Translations under genes and position numbers: made by a program
Notes under the pieces: generated by a model
What the model was told of the DNA's origin: nothing
The model's database searches: none
The model's input: only the letters and a program-made list of their open reading frames with translations
In this document: one piece after another, positions 8,966 to 17,659 of the stretch
How positions within the stretch are numbered: the first letter of the stretch is position 1
How the letters are laid out: the number at the start of each line of letters is the position of its first letter
Origin: Candidatus Cryosericum septentrionale
GTDB taxonomy: Bacteria > Caldisericota > Caldisericia > Cryosericales > Cryosericaceae
DNA length: 36,469 bases
Direction of reading: 5' to 3'
NCBI RefSeq assembly: GCF_003570995.1
Contig: NZ_QXIY01000005.1
Coordinates: 7,500-43,968, forward strand

Positions 8966-10357
8966 GTGGTGCCCACTCCGAAGCAACGGAGACCCACTTT
9001 TTTCCAACAGCTCATGCCGACGGGTCCTGCTGAGCGCATTCTGCTGAGCTTCACGGTCGTCATTCTTGTCGGAACCTTCTTCCTTCTTCTGCCACAGTCG
9101 AACACCGGCGTCCACCCCGGTTTTCTCAGGGCCCTCTTCACAGCTACCAGTGCCACCTGCGTGACGGGCCTCGTCGTCTTTGATACCGGTTCCTTCTGGT
9201 CGACGTCCGGTCAGGTGGTGATCCTCCTGCTCATCCAGGTTGGCGGACTCGGCTACATGGTCCTGACGACGATGCTCATGGCCACCTTTCGGAACTCGAG
9301 GCTCCGCGTGCGCCAGACCGGTGACTTTCGCGAGAGCGTCGCCGCACCATCGCACCGCGATCCCCGCAGTTTCGCCCGCCTCATCGCATCCACGGTGATC
9401 ATCTGCGAAGGACTGGGAGCCCTGTTCCTCTCCCTCCGCTTCCTTCACGACATGCCGACTGGCAAGGCTGTCTGGAACGGGATTTTCACTAGTGTAAGCG
9501 CCTTCTGCAATGCCGGCTTCGACGTTCTGGGCCGAGGGATGACGAGTTTCGAGACCTACGCAGGCGACATCACGGTCAACCTGGTCGTGCCCGTGCTCAT
9601 CATCCTGGGCGGCCTGGGCTTTCTTGTCATCGATGAGCTCAGGCACCACCTTTCACGCACACGGCACAAGAGACTTTCGACCCATACCAGGACGGTCCTG
9701 GCCCTTTCGGCAGCCCTCGTCGTGGGTGGAGCTGTCCTGATCTTCATACTGGAAAGCATGAACCCCGGAGTGTTCGCATCCCTGTCTCTGAAGGAGCGTG
9801 TCCTGACGTCCTGGTTCCAGTCGGTAACGGCAAGAACAGCCGGCTTCAACACCCTGCGGCTTGGTGACATGCATTCCAGTTCGCTGATGCTCATCATCGT
9901 CCTCATGTTCATTGGCGCCTCTCCCGGCGGCACCGGCGGTGGCGTGAAAACGACCACGTTTGCCGTCGTCGCTGCGTTCATCTGGAGTATCATCATCGGC
10001 TCGGACCAGACACACCTGGGCAACAGGGGCATCCATACGGAAAGCGTCAAGAAAGCTGTCGTCGTGTTCGCCCTCAGCTTGGTTGTCGTCTTTGGTGGGA
10101 CGTTCCTGCTGGCCATCATGGACGGACACAGGTTTTCGACGCTGGGTCTCCTGTTCGAGGTCACCTCGGCGTTCGGGACTGTCGGCCTGAGCACAGGGAT
10201 CACTCCAACGCTGTCGGCCGGCTCCAAGATCGTGCTCATCGCGACGATGCTGGCAGGACGTGTCGGGGTTCTCACAGCCATGTTGACACTACTTGCTCCC
10301 GTACACAAGTTCGAACGTCGGGTTCACTTCGCTGAAGACGACGTCGCCATAGGATAG
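8966..10357 (+). CDS. ktrB: Potassium uptake membrane subunit, KtrB/TrkH family
   Basis: About 463 residues. The four pore-loop repeats of the Ktr/Trk/HKT family are visible in order: TSATCVTGL, SVSAFCNAGF, SVTARTAGF and TSAFGTVGLSTG, each with the selectivity-filter glycine. A GASPGGTGGGVKTTT segment, typical of the gate region between M3 halves, is also present. The protein is a K+ channel-like transporter in the inner membrane, normally gated by a KtrA ring; in KtrB proteins K+ flow is often Na+-dependent. The start GTG 8966 is chosen for AGGGAG 9 bases upstream; the frame extends further to 8909 without support. ktrA follows after 18 bp. Confidence 0.93.
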   Translation: MVPTPKQRRPTFFQQLMPTGPAERILLSFTVVILVGTFFLLLPQSNTGVHPGFLRALFTATSATCVTGLVVFDTGSFWSTSGQVVILLLIQVGGLGYMVLTTMLMATFRNSRLRVRQTGDFRESVAAPSHRDPRSFARLIASTVIICEGLGALFLSLRFLHDMPTGKAVWNGIFTSVSAFCNAGFDVLGRGMTSFETYAGDITVNLVVPVLIILGGLGFLVIDELRHHLSRTRHKRLSTHTRTVLALSAALVVGGAVLIFILESMNPGVFASLSLKERVLTSWFQSVTARTAGFNTLRLGDMHSSSLMLIIVLMFIGASPGGTGGGVKTTTFAVVAAFIWSIIIGSDQTHLGNRGIHTESVKKAVVVFALSLVVVFGGTFLLAIMDGHRFSTLGLLFEVTSAFGTVGLSTGITPTLSAGSKIVLIATMLAGRVGVLTAMLTLLAPVHKFERRVHFAEDDVAIG

Positions 10358-10375
10358 GAATAGGAGGCAGGTACC

Positions 10376-11035
10376 ATGAAACCACAGATAGGCGTCATCG
10401 GTCTTGGAAAGTTTGGAAGGTCTTGCGCGATCCGTCTGGCTCAGCTGGGATTCGACGTCCTCGCGATCGACGAAACGCAGAGCAACGTCGATAGTATCAA
10501 AGACGACGTCGCCGTCGCCGTCGTCGCAGACTCGACGAACCCAGCCGAACTCGAGGCCGCGGGCATCACCAACTGCGACACCGTGGTCCTGACCATCGGA
10601 GCGGAGATTGAGCACAGCGTCCTCACCGCCGTGGTCCTCAAGGAGATGGGCATACGTCACCTTGTGGCAAGGGCTTCGTCCGACCTGCACGGCAGACTGC
10701 TTTCTCGCATCGGGGCCGATCAGGTCGTCTTTCCTGAACACGATATGGCCATTCGCCTTGCCAACAGGCTCAGCCTTTCCAGCCTCTACGATTTCCTGGA
10801 GTCGTCTCCCGATTACGACATCCTCGAGTTCCCCATTTCTCACGCCGCAGAGGGCAAGACCCTCCGGGACCTCGACTACCGCACCCGCTTCGAGCTCAAC
10901 GTGGTCGGCATTCGGCGTGGAGGAGAGATCTTGATTACGCTTCACTCCGACGACGTCCTCGAACCCGGCGACCGCCTCATCATCCTGGGGAGTGTCGCGA
11001 ACCTGCACCGGTTCGCCAGCCAGACCCGATTGTGA
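10376..11035 (+). CDS. ktrA: KtrA/TrkA-type regulatory subunit of K+ uptake (RCK domain)
   Basis: The 219-residue protein starts MKPQIGVIGLGKFGRSCAIR with the Rossmann GxGxxG motif (GLGKFG) and an acidic residue at the end of beta 2 (AIDE), so it should bind NAD(H) or ATP/ADP. From about residue 140 a TrkA_C domain follows (GKTLRDLDYRTRFELNVVG.., DVLEPGDRLIILG). In the family, octameric rings of this protein sit under KtrB and open it on ATP binding. AGGAGG lies 8 bases before the ATG. Its TGA overlaps the next gene's GTG (GTGA), so the three genes are probably one operon. Confidence 0.94.
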   Translation: MKPQIGVIGLGKFGRSCAIRLAQLGFDVLAIDETQSNVDSIKDDVAVAVVADSTNPAELEAAGITNCDTVVLTIGAEIEHSVLTAVVLKEMGIRHLVARASSDLHGRLLSRIGADQVVFPEHDMAIRLANRLSLSSLYDFLESSPDYDILEFPISHAAEGKTLRDLDYRTRFELNVVGIRRGGEILITLHSDDVLEPGDRLIILGSVANLHRFASQTRL

Positions 11036-12678
11036 CGCATCAGACCCCTCCGTACCATTTGAACAGTTCAGCGCTGCGCTTGGTCGCCGGCATACTCATT
11101 CTGGCACTACTGACGAGCGCAACCGGGTGTGCGGCTCCCGGACGCCAAGTCATCGCCATCGGCTCCTACGACATGACTGAGGTCGACCATTTCCTGAGCT
11201 CAGCTGCGCCCGCTGCACGCGGCATGGCCCTGGTCGTCGTGAAGGATGGGAAGGTCATCGAGGGCGCCGGCTACGACAAATTCGGCCCCGGAACAGTTGT
11301 GGACATTGGTTCCGCTTCACGCTGGCTGGCGGCGGCGGCGATGATGACCCTCGTGGACCAGGGAACACTTGCCCTGGGCGACCCCGTCTCCAAGTACCTG
11401 CCCGAGTTCACCGGCGAGAAGGCCGGCATCACGATACGACAGCTTTGGTCCTATGATTCTGGACTGCCGGCAACAGACGCCTCGATCGACGACCGGACGC
11501 TGACGCTGGAAGAGTGTGTCAGACGCATTGCCGCCGGACCCTTGCCCTCCCTGCCCGGCACCGCCGTGAGCGACGGGTCCGTTTCCATCCAGGTCGGAGC
11601 CCGCGTCTGTGAAGTCATCAGCGGGATGACATGGCAGGAGTTTTTCCGCGTCCGTATCACCGAACCTCTCGGCATGGACAGCACGAGCTTCAACCTGATG
11701 GGCTTCAACCGGAATCCAGATGTGGCCGGCGGCGCACGTTCGACGGCCGAGGACTATGCCCGGTTCCTGACCATGCTCATGCAGGGCGGTGTCTGGTCCG
11801 GCAAGCACGTCCTCTCGGCGGAGGCGGTCGCCCAGATCGAGCAGGACCAGGCTCCCGCATCCACCATCGCTGTGACTCCCTATACCGCAGTCGCGTCGCT
11901 TCTGCCCTCGACCAGCCGCGCCCGTCCAGGGCTCGGCATGTGGCGGGAGGAAACCGACCCCGGCACTGGAACCCTCCTTATCGCCTCCTGCCCCGGTACC
12001 TACGGGTTCACGCCGTGGATCGACCACAAACTGAACCTCGCAGGAGTCCTGTCCATGAAGTACGACCTGGCCAAGGCCGCCTACGACATCATGCGCGTGC
12101 GCCAGCTGGTGCCCCAGGCAATTGCCGCCGGGCTTCGCTTCAAGGATGTCCCCGCCACGTCGTGGGCCTTCGCCGCCGTCACCGACCTGAGCGCCCGCGG
12201 TCTCGTCACCGGGTATGAGGATGGCAAGTTCCATCCGGACAACGCGGTGACGCGAGCCGAGTATGCCAAGCTTGTCTGCAGCGCCCTGGGCGTCGAGCCG
12301 GACACCGTGACGTCCGATCCCTTCAAGGACGTCACGGTCACTCACTGGGCGGCAGGCTACGTCGCTGCTGCCGTCGGCAAGGGCTGGCTGACCGGGTATC
12401 CCGGGGGCCTCTTCAAGCCCGAGGAGCCCGTGAGCATGGCCCAGGCACTTGTGGTCGTCACACGTTCACAGCGCTGGAACGACAGGGCAACACTCCCCTA
12501 TGCGGACGTCCAGCCCGGCTACTGGGCCCACGCGTTCATCGAGGCCTGCTTCACCAGGGGCATCATCAAGAAGCCCGACCCCGGTATCGAATCCGGTGGA
12601 AAGCTGAGCCCCGAGGGCCATTGCACACGTGCCCAGGCATGCGTTCTCCTCAGCCGCCTGCTTGCCTTGAAACCCTGA
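11032..12678 (+). CDS. Lipoprotein with degenerate beta-lactamase-like domain and three SLH domains
   Basis: The 548-residue protein starts at GTG 11032, overlapping the ktrA stop. A hydrophobic segment ends in SATGC with Cys33, a plausible lipobox. Residues ~48-345 resemble class C beta-lactamase / serine-hydrolase-type penicillin-binding proteins, e.g. IRQLWSYDSGLP, ITEPLGMDSTSF, GGARSTAEDYARF. The catalytic motifs are broken: SxxK reads S94-A-S-R97, the YxN position reads D181-G-S, and the final HxG reads C320-P-G. Residues ~369-545 hold three SLH repeats (FKDVPATSWAFAAV, FKDVTVTHWAAGYV, YADVQPGYWAHAFI), which normally bind pyruvylated cell-wall polymers. I infer a wall-tethered, probably non-catalytic muropeptide or peptide binder. 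Its coupling to ktrBA hints at a link between turgor and the envelope. Confidence 0.85.
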   Translation: MTHQTPPYHLNSSALRLVAGILILALLTSATGCAAPGRQVIAIGSYDMTEVDHFLSSAAPAARGMALVVVKDGKVIEGAGYDKFGPGTVVDIGSASRWLAAAAMMTLVDQGTLALGDPVSKYLPEFTGEKAGITIRQLWSYDSGLPATDASIDDRTLTLEECVRRIAAGPLPSLPGTAVSDGSVSIQVGARVCEVISGMTWQEFFRVRITEPLGMDSTSFNLMGFNRNPDVAGGARSTAEDYARFLTMLMQGGVWSGKHVLSAEAVAQIEQDQAPASTIAVTPYTAVASLLPSTSRARPGLGMWREETDPGTGTLLIASCPGTYGFTPWIDHKLNLAGVLSMKYDLAKAAYDIMRVRQLVPQAIAAGLRFKDVPATSWAFAAVTDLSARGLVTGYEDGKFHPDNAVTRAEYAKLVCSALGVEPDTVTSDPFKDVTVTHWAAGYVAAAVGKGWLTGYPGGLFKPEEPVSMAQALVVVTRSQRWNDRATLPYADVQPGYWAHAFIEACFTRGIIKKPDPGIESGGKLSPEGHCTRAQACVLLSRLLALKP

Positions 12679-12693
12679 CCCTCCATTCAGAGC

Positions 12694-12724
12694 TGTAACA
12701 TTGGTGCCTGTCCCCAATGTTACA
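12694..12724. terminator. Bidirectional hairpin between convergent genes
   Basis: TGTAACATTGG and CCAATGTTACA form a perfect 11-bp stem with a 9-base loop. It lies 16 bases after the SLH lipoprotein gene and between it and the convergent acidic-protein gene, so it could stop transcripts from both sides. No clear T-run follows. Confidence 0.6.
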
Positions 12725-12778
12725 AACGCCCCGGATTGCTCCAGGGCGCTCTGCATTCAGGAAGCTTGGGCTGAGAGA

Positions 12779-13081
12779 CTAGTCGTCCTCATCGTCTTCG
12801 GCTTCGTCCGTTTCTTCTTCCTCTTCCTTTTCCTCGTCGTCCCAGTCGGTATCAGCGCCGGCAAGGTCCTCAAGGATATCCTGAAGGTCGTCCAGCCGGT
12901 CCATCAGATCATCGATATCAGCATCCGGCAGGTCGGACGCATCGACCTGTTCGTATGCCTCATCAAGCTCTGCACGCAAGCGTGCTGCCTCTTCCACCGC
13001 GACATTGTCCTTGTCAAGCTCGCTGATTTTCAGTTCGAGCGCACTGACGATTCCTTCGAGCCGTACTCTCTCGTCATCCAT
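12779..13081 (-). CDS. Small acidic coiled-coil protein, function unknown
   Basis: 100 residues starting MDDERVRLEGIVSALELKIS with regular heptad-like hydrophobics through about residue 75, then an extremely acidic tail (EEKEEEEETDEAEDDEDD). No enzyme motif is visible. The likely start is ATG 13081, with GGGAGG 5 bases upstream; a frame extension to 13102 lacks support. Such proteins are often soluble scaffolds or regulators, but no role can be assigned. It is read convergently with the SLH lipoprotein gene and follows the DUF4342 gene in the same direction, separated from it by a strong terminator. Confidence 0.75.
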   Translation of the reverse strand: MDDERVRLEGIVSALELKISELDKDNVAVEEAARLRAELDEAYEQVDASDLPDADIDDLMDRLDDLQDILEDLAGADTDWDDEEKEEEEETDEAEDDEDD

Positions 13082-13166
13082 GACTGCCTCCCATGCAAAC
13101 ATGTGGGTGTGATGCCGGCACTATAGAGAAAACGCCCCACGTTTCAAGCCTCCGATCTAGAAATGC

Positions 13167-13196
13167 CAGACGGCCGGGCAAAAACCCGGCCGTCTG
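13167..13196 (-). terminator. Strong hairpin after the DUF4342 gene
   Basis: CAGACGGCCGGG (13167-13178) pairs perfectly with CCCGGCCGTCTG (13185-13196) around a 6-base loop, giving a 12-bp GC-rich stem 30 bases downstream of the DUF4342 stop. On the reverse strand the stem is followed by a short T-containing stretch. Confidence 0.75.
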
Positions 13197-13226
13197 CAGT
13201 GCCCCAGCGAGGGCAGATTACTGTGC

Positions 13227-13520
13227 CTAAGCTTCACTCTTGTCGACGGCCGAGCCTTCGACGGTCGGTTTCGTCGGCGCGTCGACAAGCTCTACGGCAA
13301 TGGTATAAGACGCCGCGAGAGCGGCGACTGCCCCGATGGCCGCCCACACGGGAAGCAGGACCGCGCCCACGACACCTGCGGTGAGCGGGACCTCAAACAG
13401 CGTGTTGCCGTCCTTGTCCTTGATCGTGATACGCCGGACGTTGCCCTGATGAACCAACTCCTTAACCTGCTGCAGCAGCTTCTCGCCGCTGACCTTGAAC
13501 TCTTCCGTTCGATTGCTCAT
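13227..13520 (-). CDS. DUF4342 domain protein
   Basis: 97 residues starting MSNRTEEFKVSGEKLLQQVK, then VHQGNVRRITIKDKDGNTLF and a hydrophobic glycine/alanine segment (VPLTAGVVGAVLLPVWAAIG). This is the DUF4342 layout: an N-terminal helical UBA-like part, a short beta section and one membrane-like helix. Function is unknown. The start at 13520 has GGAGA six bases upstream; the longer frame to 13586 has no ribosome site. It is monocistronic, ended by the hairpin at 13167-13196. Confidence 0.85.
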   Translation of the reverse strand: MSNRTEEFKVSGEKLLQQVKELVHQGNVRRITIKDKDGNTLFEVPLTAGVVGAVLLPVWAAIGAVAALAASYTIAVELVDAPTKPTVEGSAVDKSEA

Positions 13521-13693
13521 ATCTCGTCTCCTCTGATGTTGTTGCAGATTCGCAGGATCACTGCACTGCGCCTGTCCTGCCGTCACCTTATCTACGCAGG
13601 TGAAGGAGCCGAGGTTACACGGGCGCTGGTACGGCTGCCCCGTGAGGCTATACTAATGAGGAACGCGGCCCCACCGCGGAAGGGAGGAACCTC

Positions 13694-14587
13694 ATGGAGA
13701 AACGACCATTTGGCAAGACCGGTGTCGAACTCCCGATCCTGAGCCTCGGATGCCAGCGACTGGTGGATGAGGAAGGTTGCAGCCAGGACCAGGCTGTTGC
13801 CATCCTCGAACAGGCCCTGAAACGCGGTGTGTGCTACTTTGACACGGCGCCTGCCTACTCGGAGGGCGAAAGCGAACGGCGTGTCGGGCTAGTGGCAACC
13901 AGGCGGCGCACGGACATGTGGATAGCGACCAAGGTCAATGAGACCACGCGGGACGGTGCCCGTCGGCAGCTCGAGGCGAGCCTCGATCGACTGCAGACCG
14001 ACCACGTGGAAGAAGTGCGTTTGCACAACGTCTTCAACTTCGACCGTCTGGATGCCATGACTGGCAAGGACGGGGCGCTCCAGGCTTTGATCGAGGCGCG
14101 GGACGAGGGACTGGTCCGGTTCATCAGCATCTCGGGACACGCAAACCCCCAGGTACTTCTCGAGGCCATCCGGCGATTCCCTTTCGACACAGCCCTGTGC
14201 GCCGTCTCGGCGCTGGACCATTTCATCTACAGCTTCGCAGAGGAGTTTCTGCTATTTGCGCTCCAGAAATGCATGGGCGTCGTCGGCATGAAGGTCCTGG
14301 GCTGCAAGGCCTTGGCTGCCAACTGGCAACAGGCACTGCGGTACAGCATGGGTTTGCCGCTTACCACCGTTATTCCCGGCTGCTCCACCATCGAACAGCT
14401 GAACGGCAACATCGACCTCGCCGAAAACTTTGTGCCGATGGCCAGCGTCGAGCGTCTGGCGTTCTTCCCCGACATCCTGCCGATGGTTACGCCGCAGAAC
14501 ATGTACTGGAAGTCCAAGGACTGGGGACGCAAGGACTGGATAGAACGGAAAGAACCATTCGGATTGACGCGCACCGGCTGCCAGTAA
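13694..14587 (+). CDS. Aldo/keto reductase family oxidoreductase
   Basis: The 297-residue protein has the AKR barrel start MEKRPFGKTGVELPILSLGC and the complete catalytic tetrad D50 (FDTAP), Y55 (AYSEGE), K80 (IATK) and H111 (RLHN). Near the end VIPGCSTIEQLNGNI is the cofactor phosphate-binding region. By family it reduces aldehydes or ketones with NAD(P)H in the cytoplasm; the substrate cannot be told. It lacks the C-terminal ferredoxin-type cysteines seen in some relatives. GGGAGG lies 7 bases before the ATG. It is followed after 30 bases by the DUF2804 gene and probably shares its transcript. Confidence 0.92.
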   Translation: MEKRPFGKTGVELPILSLGCQRLVDEEGCSQDQAVAILEQALKRGVCYFDTAPAYSEGESERRVGLVATRRRTDMWIATKVNETTRDGARRQLEASLDRLQTDHVEEVRLHNVFNFDRLDAMTGKDGALQALIEARDEGLVRFISISGHANPQVLLEAIRRFPFDTALCAVSALDHFIYSFAEEFLLFALQKCMGVVGMKVLGCKALAANWQQALRYSMGLPLTTVIPGCSTIEQLNGNIDLAENFVPMASVERLAFFPDILPMVTPQNMYWKSKDWGRKDWIERKEPFGLTRTGCQ

Positions 14588-14617
14588 TGGTGAGCCACAC
14601 CGAAAAGGAGGATGTCG

Positions 14618-15640
14618 ATGCAGCATGAGCTGACCACACACGTGGACCTGTTGAACGACACGGGCGAACTGAACGAGAAGGGCTGGGCACGCCGGCTGGT
14701 GGCCACCTACAACCGCGAACGCATTGCCGCAAGCTGGCTGCGCATCAAGGAGTGGGACTACTACTGTGTCCTGACCCCGGAGTATGGCGTCGCCATGACC
14801 ATCTCAGACATCGGCTACCTGGCCAACATCTCGGTGACCTGGCTGGATTTCGTGAACCGGACTGAGGTCACGGAAACCATCATGAAGCCGTTTACTCGGG
14901 GGTCGCTCAACCTGCCACGCACGTCTGAGACAGGTGACATCGCGTACAAGGACAGTCGCATCGACATGCGCTTCACCCGCAACCCTGCGTCACGCGTGCT
15001 GACCCTGGATTCCCCGGGTTTCGACCATGGCAAGGGGATCAAGGGCAGTCTGAGACTGGACCAGGACCCGGCACTGGAAAGCATGGTGATCCTGACCCCG
15101 TTCGAGCATGCGCCGAAGGCCTTCTACTACAACCAGAAAGTCAACTGCATGCCCGCGACGGGAACCATCACCGTCGGCGGCGTGGACCATGTCTTCGACC
15201 CACGGACCTCGACGGGCGTTCTCGACTGGGGTCGGGGCGTCTGGACGTACCGCAACACGTGGTACTGGGGTTCCGGCTCCGGCCGTGTGGACGGGCATTC
15301 CTTCGGGTTCAACATTGGCTACGGGTTTGGCGACACGAGTGCCGCCAGCGAGAACGTCATCTTCTGGGACGGCAGGGTTCACAAGTTCGACCGCATCGAG
15401 TTCCAGATCCCACCGGACTCCTTCATCAAGGCGTGGAAGTTCGTGAGCAGCGACGGTCGATTCGACATGGACTTCGAGCCCATCCTGGACCGCCATGCCA
15501 AGACTGACATCGGCGTCATCAAGACCGTTCAGCATCAGGTCTTTGGGCGCTTCACCGGTGACGCCGTCCTCGACGACGGGACCCGGGTGCACCTCGACCA
15601 CTTTCTCGGTTTCGCCGAGAAGGTATTCAACGCATGGTGA
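14618..15640 (+). CDS. DUF2804 family protein
   Basis: 340 residues beginning MQHELTTHVDLLNDTGELNE. The family pattern is clear: N-terminal GELNEKGWARR, SWLRIKEWDYY and VLDWGRGVWTYRNTWYWGSG in the middle, then GFNIGYGFGDTSAASEN. DUF2804 proteins are beta-rich, related to AttH/lipocalin-like folds, and have no proven reaction. The start at 14618 is chosen because GGAGG lies 6 bases before it; the ATG two codons upstream touches the ribosome site. The gene sits between an aldo/keto reductase and an acetyltransferase; the three probably form an operon of unknown pathway. Confidence 0.88.
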   Translation: MQHELTTHVDLLNDTGELNEKGWARRLVATYNRERIAASWLRIKEWDYYCVLTPEYGVAMTISDIGYLANISVTWLDFVNRTEVTETIMKPFTRGSLNLPRTSETGDIAYKDSRIDMRFTRNPASRVLTLDSPGFDHGKGIKGSLRLDQDPALESMVILTPFEHAPKAFYYNQKVNCMPATGTITVGGVDHVFDPRTSTGVLDWGRGVWTYRNTWYWGSGSGRVDGHSFGFNIGYGFGDTSAASENVIFWDGRVHKFDRIEFQIPPDSFIKAWKFVSSDGRFDMDFEPILDRHAKTDIGVIKTVQHQVFGRFTGDAVLDDGTRVHLDHFLGFAEKVFNAW

Positions 15641-15647
15641 GGCCATC

Positions 15648-16445
15648 ATGAGCGCAACAAGGATTCTTCCGGTAGGAGTACGCAACGCAGGCGACCTTGC
15701 CACGATATGTGCAGGAGAAGGCGCGAAGTCCGATCCATTGTGGGAACGGGCGACCAAAGCCAAGAGACAGTGGGCCCGCGACCGTCTCACCGAGCTGGGC
15801 ACGTTTGCCTGGGTCGCCTACAACGGTGCCGACCCTATCGGCATGATCCAGTGTCATCCCGACCGCGACCCCATGGGCGTAGGTGTGGCTGTCATCGACT
15901 GCATCTGGGTTCCCAAGAAGTCCCGGTGGGGACGGGGCATCGGCAGCAAGCTTCTGGCAGAGGTTGAGACGACGATGCAACGCCAGCATCGCTGGTTCGA
16001 GGGCAAACCTGCCGACGGCATTGCCGCCATGGCCTTTCATGGCGAAGCTGAGGGCCAGCAGTCCGCCGAATCGTTCTATTTACACCACGGGTTTGTACGC
16101 GTGGGTGGCGACCCGGACCTCATGTTCAAGCCCTTCCAGCCGGATATCGTCTGGACCCCAACCCCCCGCGCAGTCGTGACACCGACGTCGCTTCCTGACG
16201 ATCAGGCTCGTGTCACGGTGCTGCTCGGACCTCTCTCGTGTCCATTCCAGTACCGTATCCTCAGCCAGACCGGCACCTATGTCGGCGAGAAGCTCGGCAT
16301 GACGGTCACCGAAGTGGACGCTGTCAGCGATCCTGAGGGCTACCTGGCTCACGGTGGACTCTCTGGCATCCTCGTGGGCGGCCGCCAGCTCCGGTATGAC
16401 CTTCTGCAGCATGAGAAACTCGACAAGGAGCTCAGCGGATTGTAG
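15648..16445 (+). CDS. GNAT acetyltransferase with C-terminal YoaP- or thioredoxin-like extension
   Basis: 265 residues from ATG 15648, seven bases after the DUF2804 stop. Residues ~40-165 carry a GNAT fold: VIDCIWVPKKSRWGRGIGSK includes the acetyl-CoA loop (R-x-x-G-x-G-S), and AESFYLHHGFVRVG is the usual C-terminal GNAT strand. The last ~70 residues (VLLGPLSCPFQYRIL... GGLSGILVGGRQL) look like a small thioredoxin-type fold with one cysteine; a YoaP-type domain is my best guess. It would transfer acetyl groups to an unknown small molecule or protein. Reading frame to 15495 lies within DUF2804 and is rejected. Confidence 0.82.
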   Translation: MSATRILPVGVRNAGDLATICAGEGAKSDPLWERATKAKRQWARDRLTELGTFAWVAYNGADPIGMIQCHPDRDPMGVGVAVIDCIWVPKKSRWGRGIGSKLLAEVETTMQRQHRWFEGKPADGIAAMAFHGEAEGQQSAESFYLHHGFVRVGGDPDLMFKPFQPDIVWTPTPRAVVTPTSLPDDQARVTVLLGPLSCPFQYRILSQTGTYVGEKLGMTVTEVDAVSDPEGYLAHGGLSGILVGGRQLRYDLLQHEKLDKELSGL

Positions 16446-16476
16446 TACCCCTGGAAGAACCAGATATGCCTCATCG

Positions 16477-16504
16477 GAGCCCCGCACCGCGGGGTTCTCT
16501 TGTG
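16477..16504 (+). terminator. Hairpin after the AKR-DUF2804-GNAT operon
   Basis: CCCCGC ACC GCGGGG (16480-16494) extended by GAG/TTC pairing and followed by TTCTCTTGTG lies 32 bases past the acetyltransferase stop. It is also 24 bases past the convergent LCP gene's end, so it may work in both directions. Confidence 0.65.
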
Positions 16505-16527
16505 TCCAGGAGTGACGTCAGCGAGGT

Positions 16528-17541
16528 TCAGTTCGCAGACGGCTCAGAGGGGACCGCAACGCCAAACAACGGCCCCGTCGTCGTCCGGAGTACATCGATC
16601 GTGGGGATGACGTACGACACGCCGTCCACATACTCCGGCTTCCCGGGGAAGGGGACCGATTCCACGTCTTCGTACGCGACGTCCTTATAGGTCGATGCGA
16701 TGCGCGCCATGACGCTGAACGACATGTCGGTTGTCACGGCCGCCTGCACGGCGCCGATGACCGCAGGCAAGCGCAGCAATGTCCGCACGTCTTTCGTCTG
16801 GTCGATGACGGCTGCCAGGAGCTTCTTCTGGCGCGCGACACGCCCATGGTCCTCGCCGGACCACGTGCCGAAGTCCCCAACAGCATCCATCCTGAACCGC
16901 GCATACTCCAGCGCCTGCTCGCCGTCGAGATGCTGCACGCCCGGCTGCAGGTCGATGAGCACGTCGACCGCTTTGTAGAGCATCCTCTCCTCGACATCGA
17001 TGGTCACGCCGCCCAAGGCGTCGATGATACCGGCGAACCCTGCGAAATCGGTTTTGACAGTATAGTCGATGCGGAGACCCGGCAGCAGGTCTGTTGTGAT
17101 GGTATCAACCAGCAGGCTGGTCCCGCCGTCCCGGTAGTATCCGCTGGAAGCCTGATTCAGCTTGTTGACGCCGTGGCCGGGGATTGTGACGCGCGTGTCG
17201 CGTGGGAGAGACAGCAGGCGTACATGCTTCGTCACCGGATCCAGCCGTACCAGCATGATCGTGTCTGCGCGACCGGGGTCATCCTTCGTGCGGGAGTCGG
17301 CCCCCAGCAACAGGACGTTGATGGGTTTGTCGAGGTCTGGCTGCGGCTGGACAGGTAATGGGGACACCACACGCTCCGCAGGAACGGGCTGGTCGTCAGT
17401 ACCCGGTACCGAAGGGTTCGCAGTGTCATCACTGACGACGGAGGACGCCGGCAGAGCACGTGACACAGTGGCGATTCCAGCAAGCAGCGCCGTTATCGCC
17501 AGTAGTGCCAGGATCGTATGCAGAGTGCGCTTCTGTACCAC
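16528..17541 (-). CDS. LytR-CpsA-Psr (LCP) family cell-wall ligase
   Basis: 337 residues. After an N-terminal signal-anchor helix (TILALLAITALLAGIATV) and a proline-rich linker comes the LCP domain: INVLLLGADSRTKDD, then ADTIMLVRLDP, LLSLPRDTRV, GVNKLNQA and LEYARFRMD. The conserved arginines and aspartates that bind the polyprenyl pyrophosphate head group are present. LCP enzymes transfer wall teichoic acids, capsule or other glycopolymers to peptidoglycan outside the membrane. The start is GTG 17541, with AAGGAG six bases upstream. It fits the SLH lipoprotein as evidence for a wall with attached polymers. Confidence 0.93.
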   Translation of the reverse strand: MVQKRTLHTILALLAITALLAGIATVSRALPASSVVSDDTANPSVPGTDDQPVPAERVVSPLPVQPQPDLDKPINVLLLGADSRTKDDPGRADTIMLVRLDPVTKHVRLLSLPRDTRVTIPGHGVNKLNQASSGYYRDGGTSLLVDTITTDLLPGLRIDYTVKTDFAGFAGIIDALGGVTIDVEERMLYKAVDVLIDLQPGVQHLDGEQALEYARFRMDAVGDFGTWSGEDHGRVARQKKLLAAVIDQTKDVRTLLRLPAVIGAVQAAVTTDMSFSVMARIASTYKDVAYEDVESVPFPGKPEYVDGVSYVIPTIDVLRTTTGPLFGVAVPSEPSAN

Positions 17542-17659
17542 CTTCTGCTCCTTGTGCCAGTCAGGGAACCTGGGCTTTAGTATACAGCACTATGGAGCAT
17601 TCCCGTCGTCGGCGCTCTCTGACCTGCCATTCCTGCGCACATATGTTCCCTAATCTGTC

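Noticed and set aside
8687-9649. 320-codon reverse frame across the ktrB start
   Set aside because: It covers palindromic repeats and the antisense of ktrB pore segments; no ribosome site or domain.
11317-12345. 342-codon reverse frame within the SLH lipoprotein gene
   Set aside because: Antisense to conserved SLH and beta-lactamase-like segments, with no plausible product.
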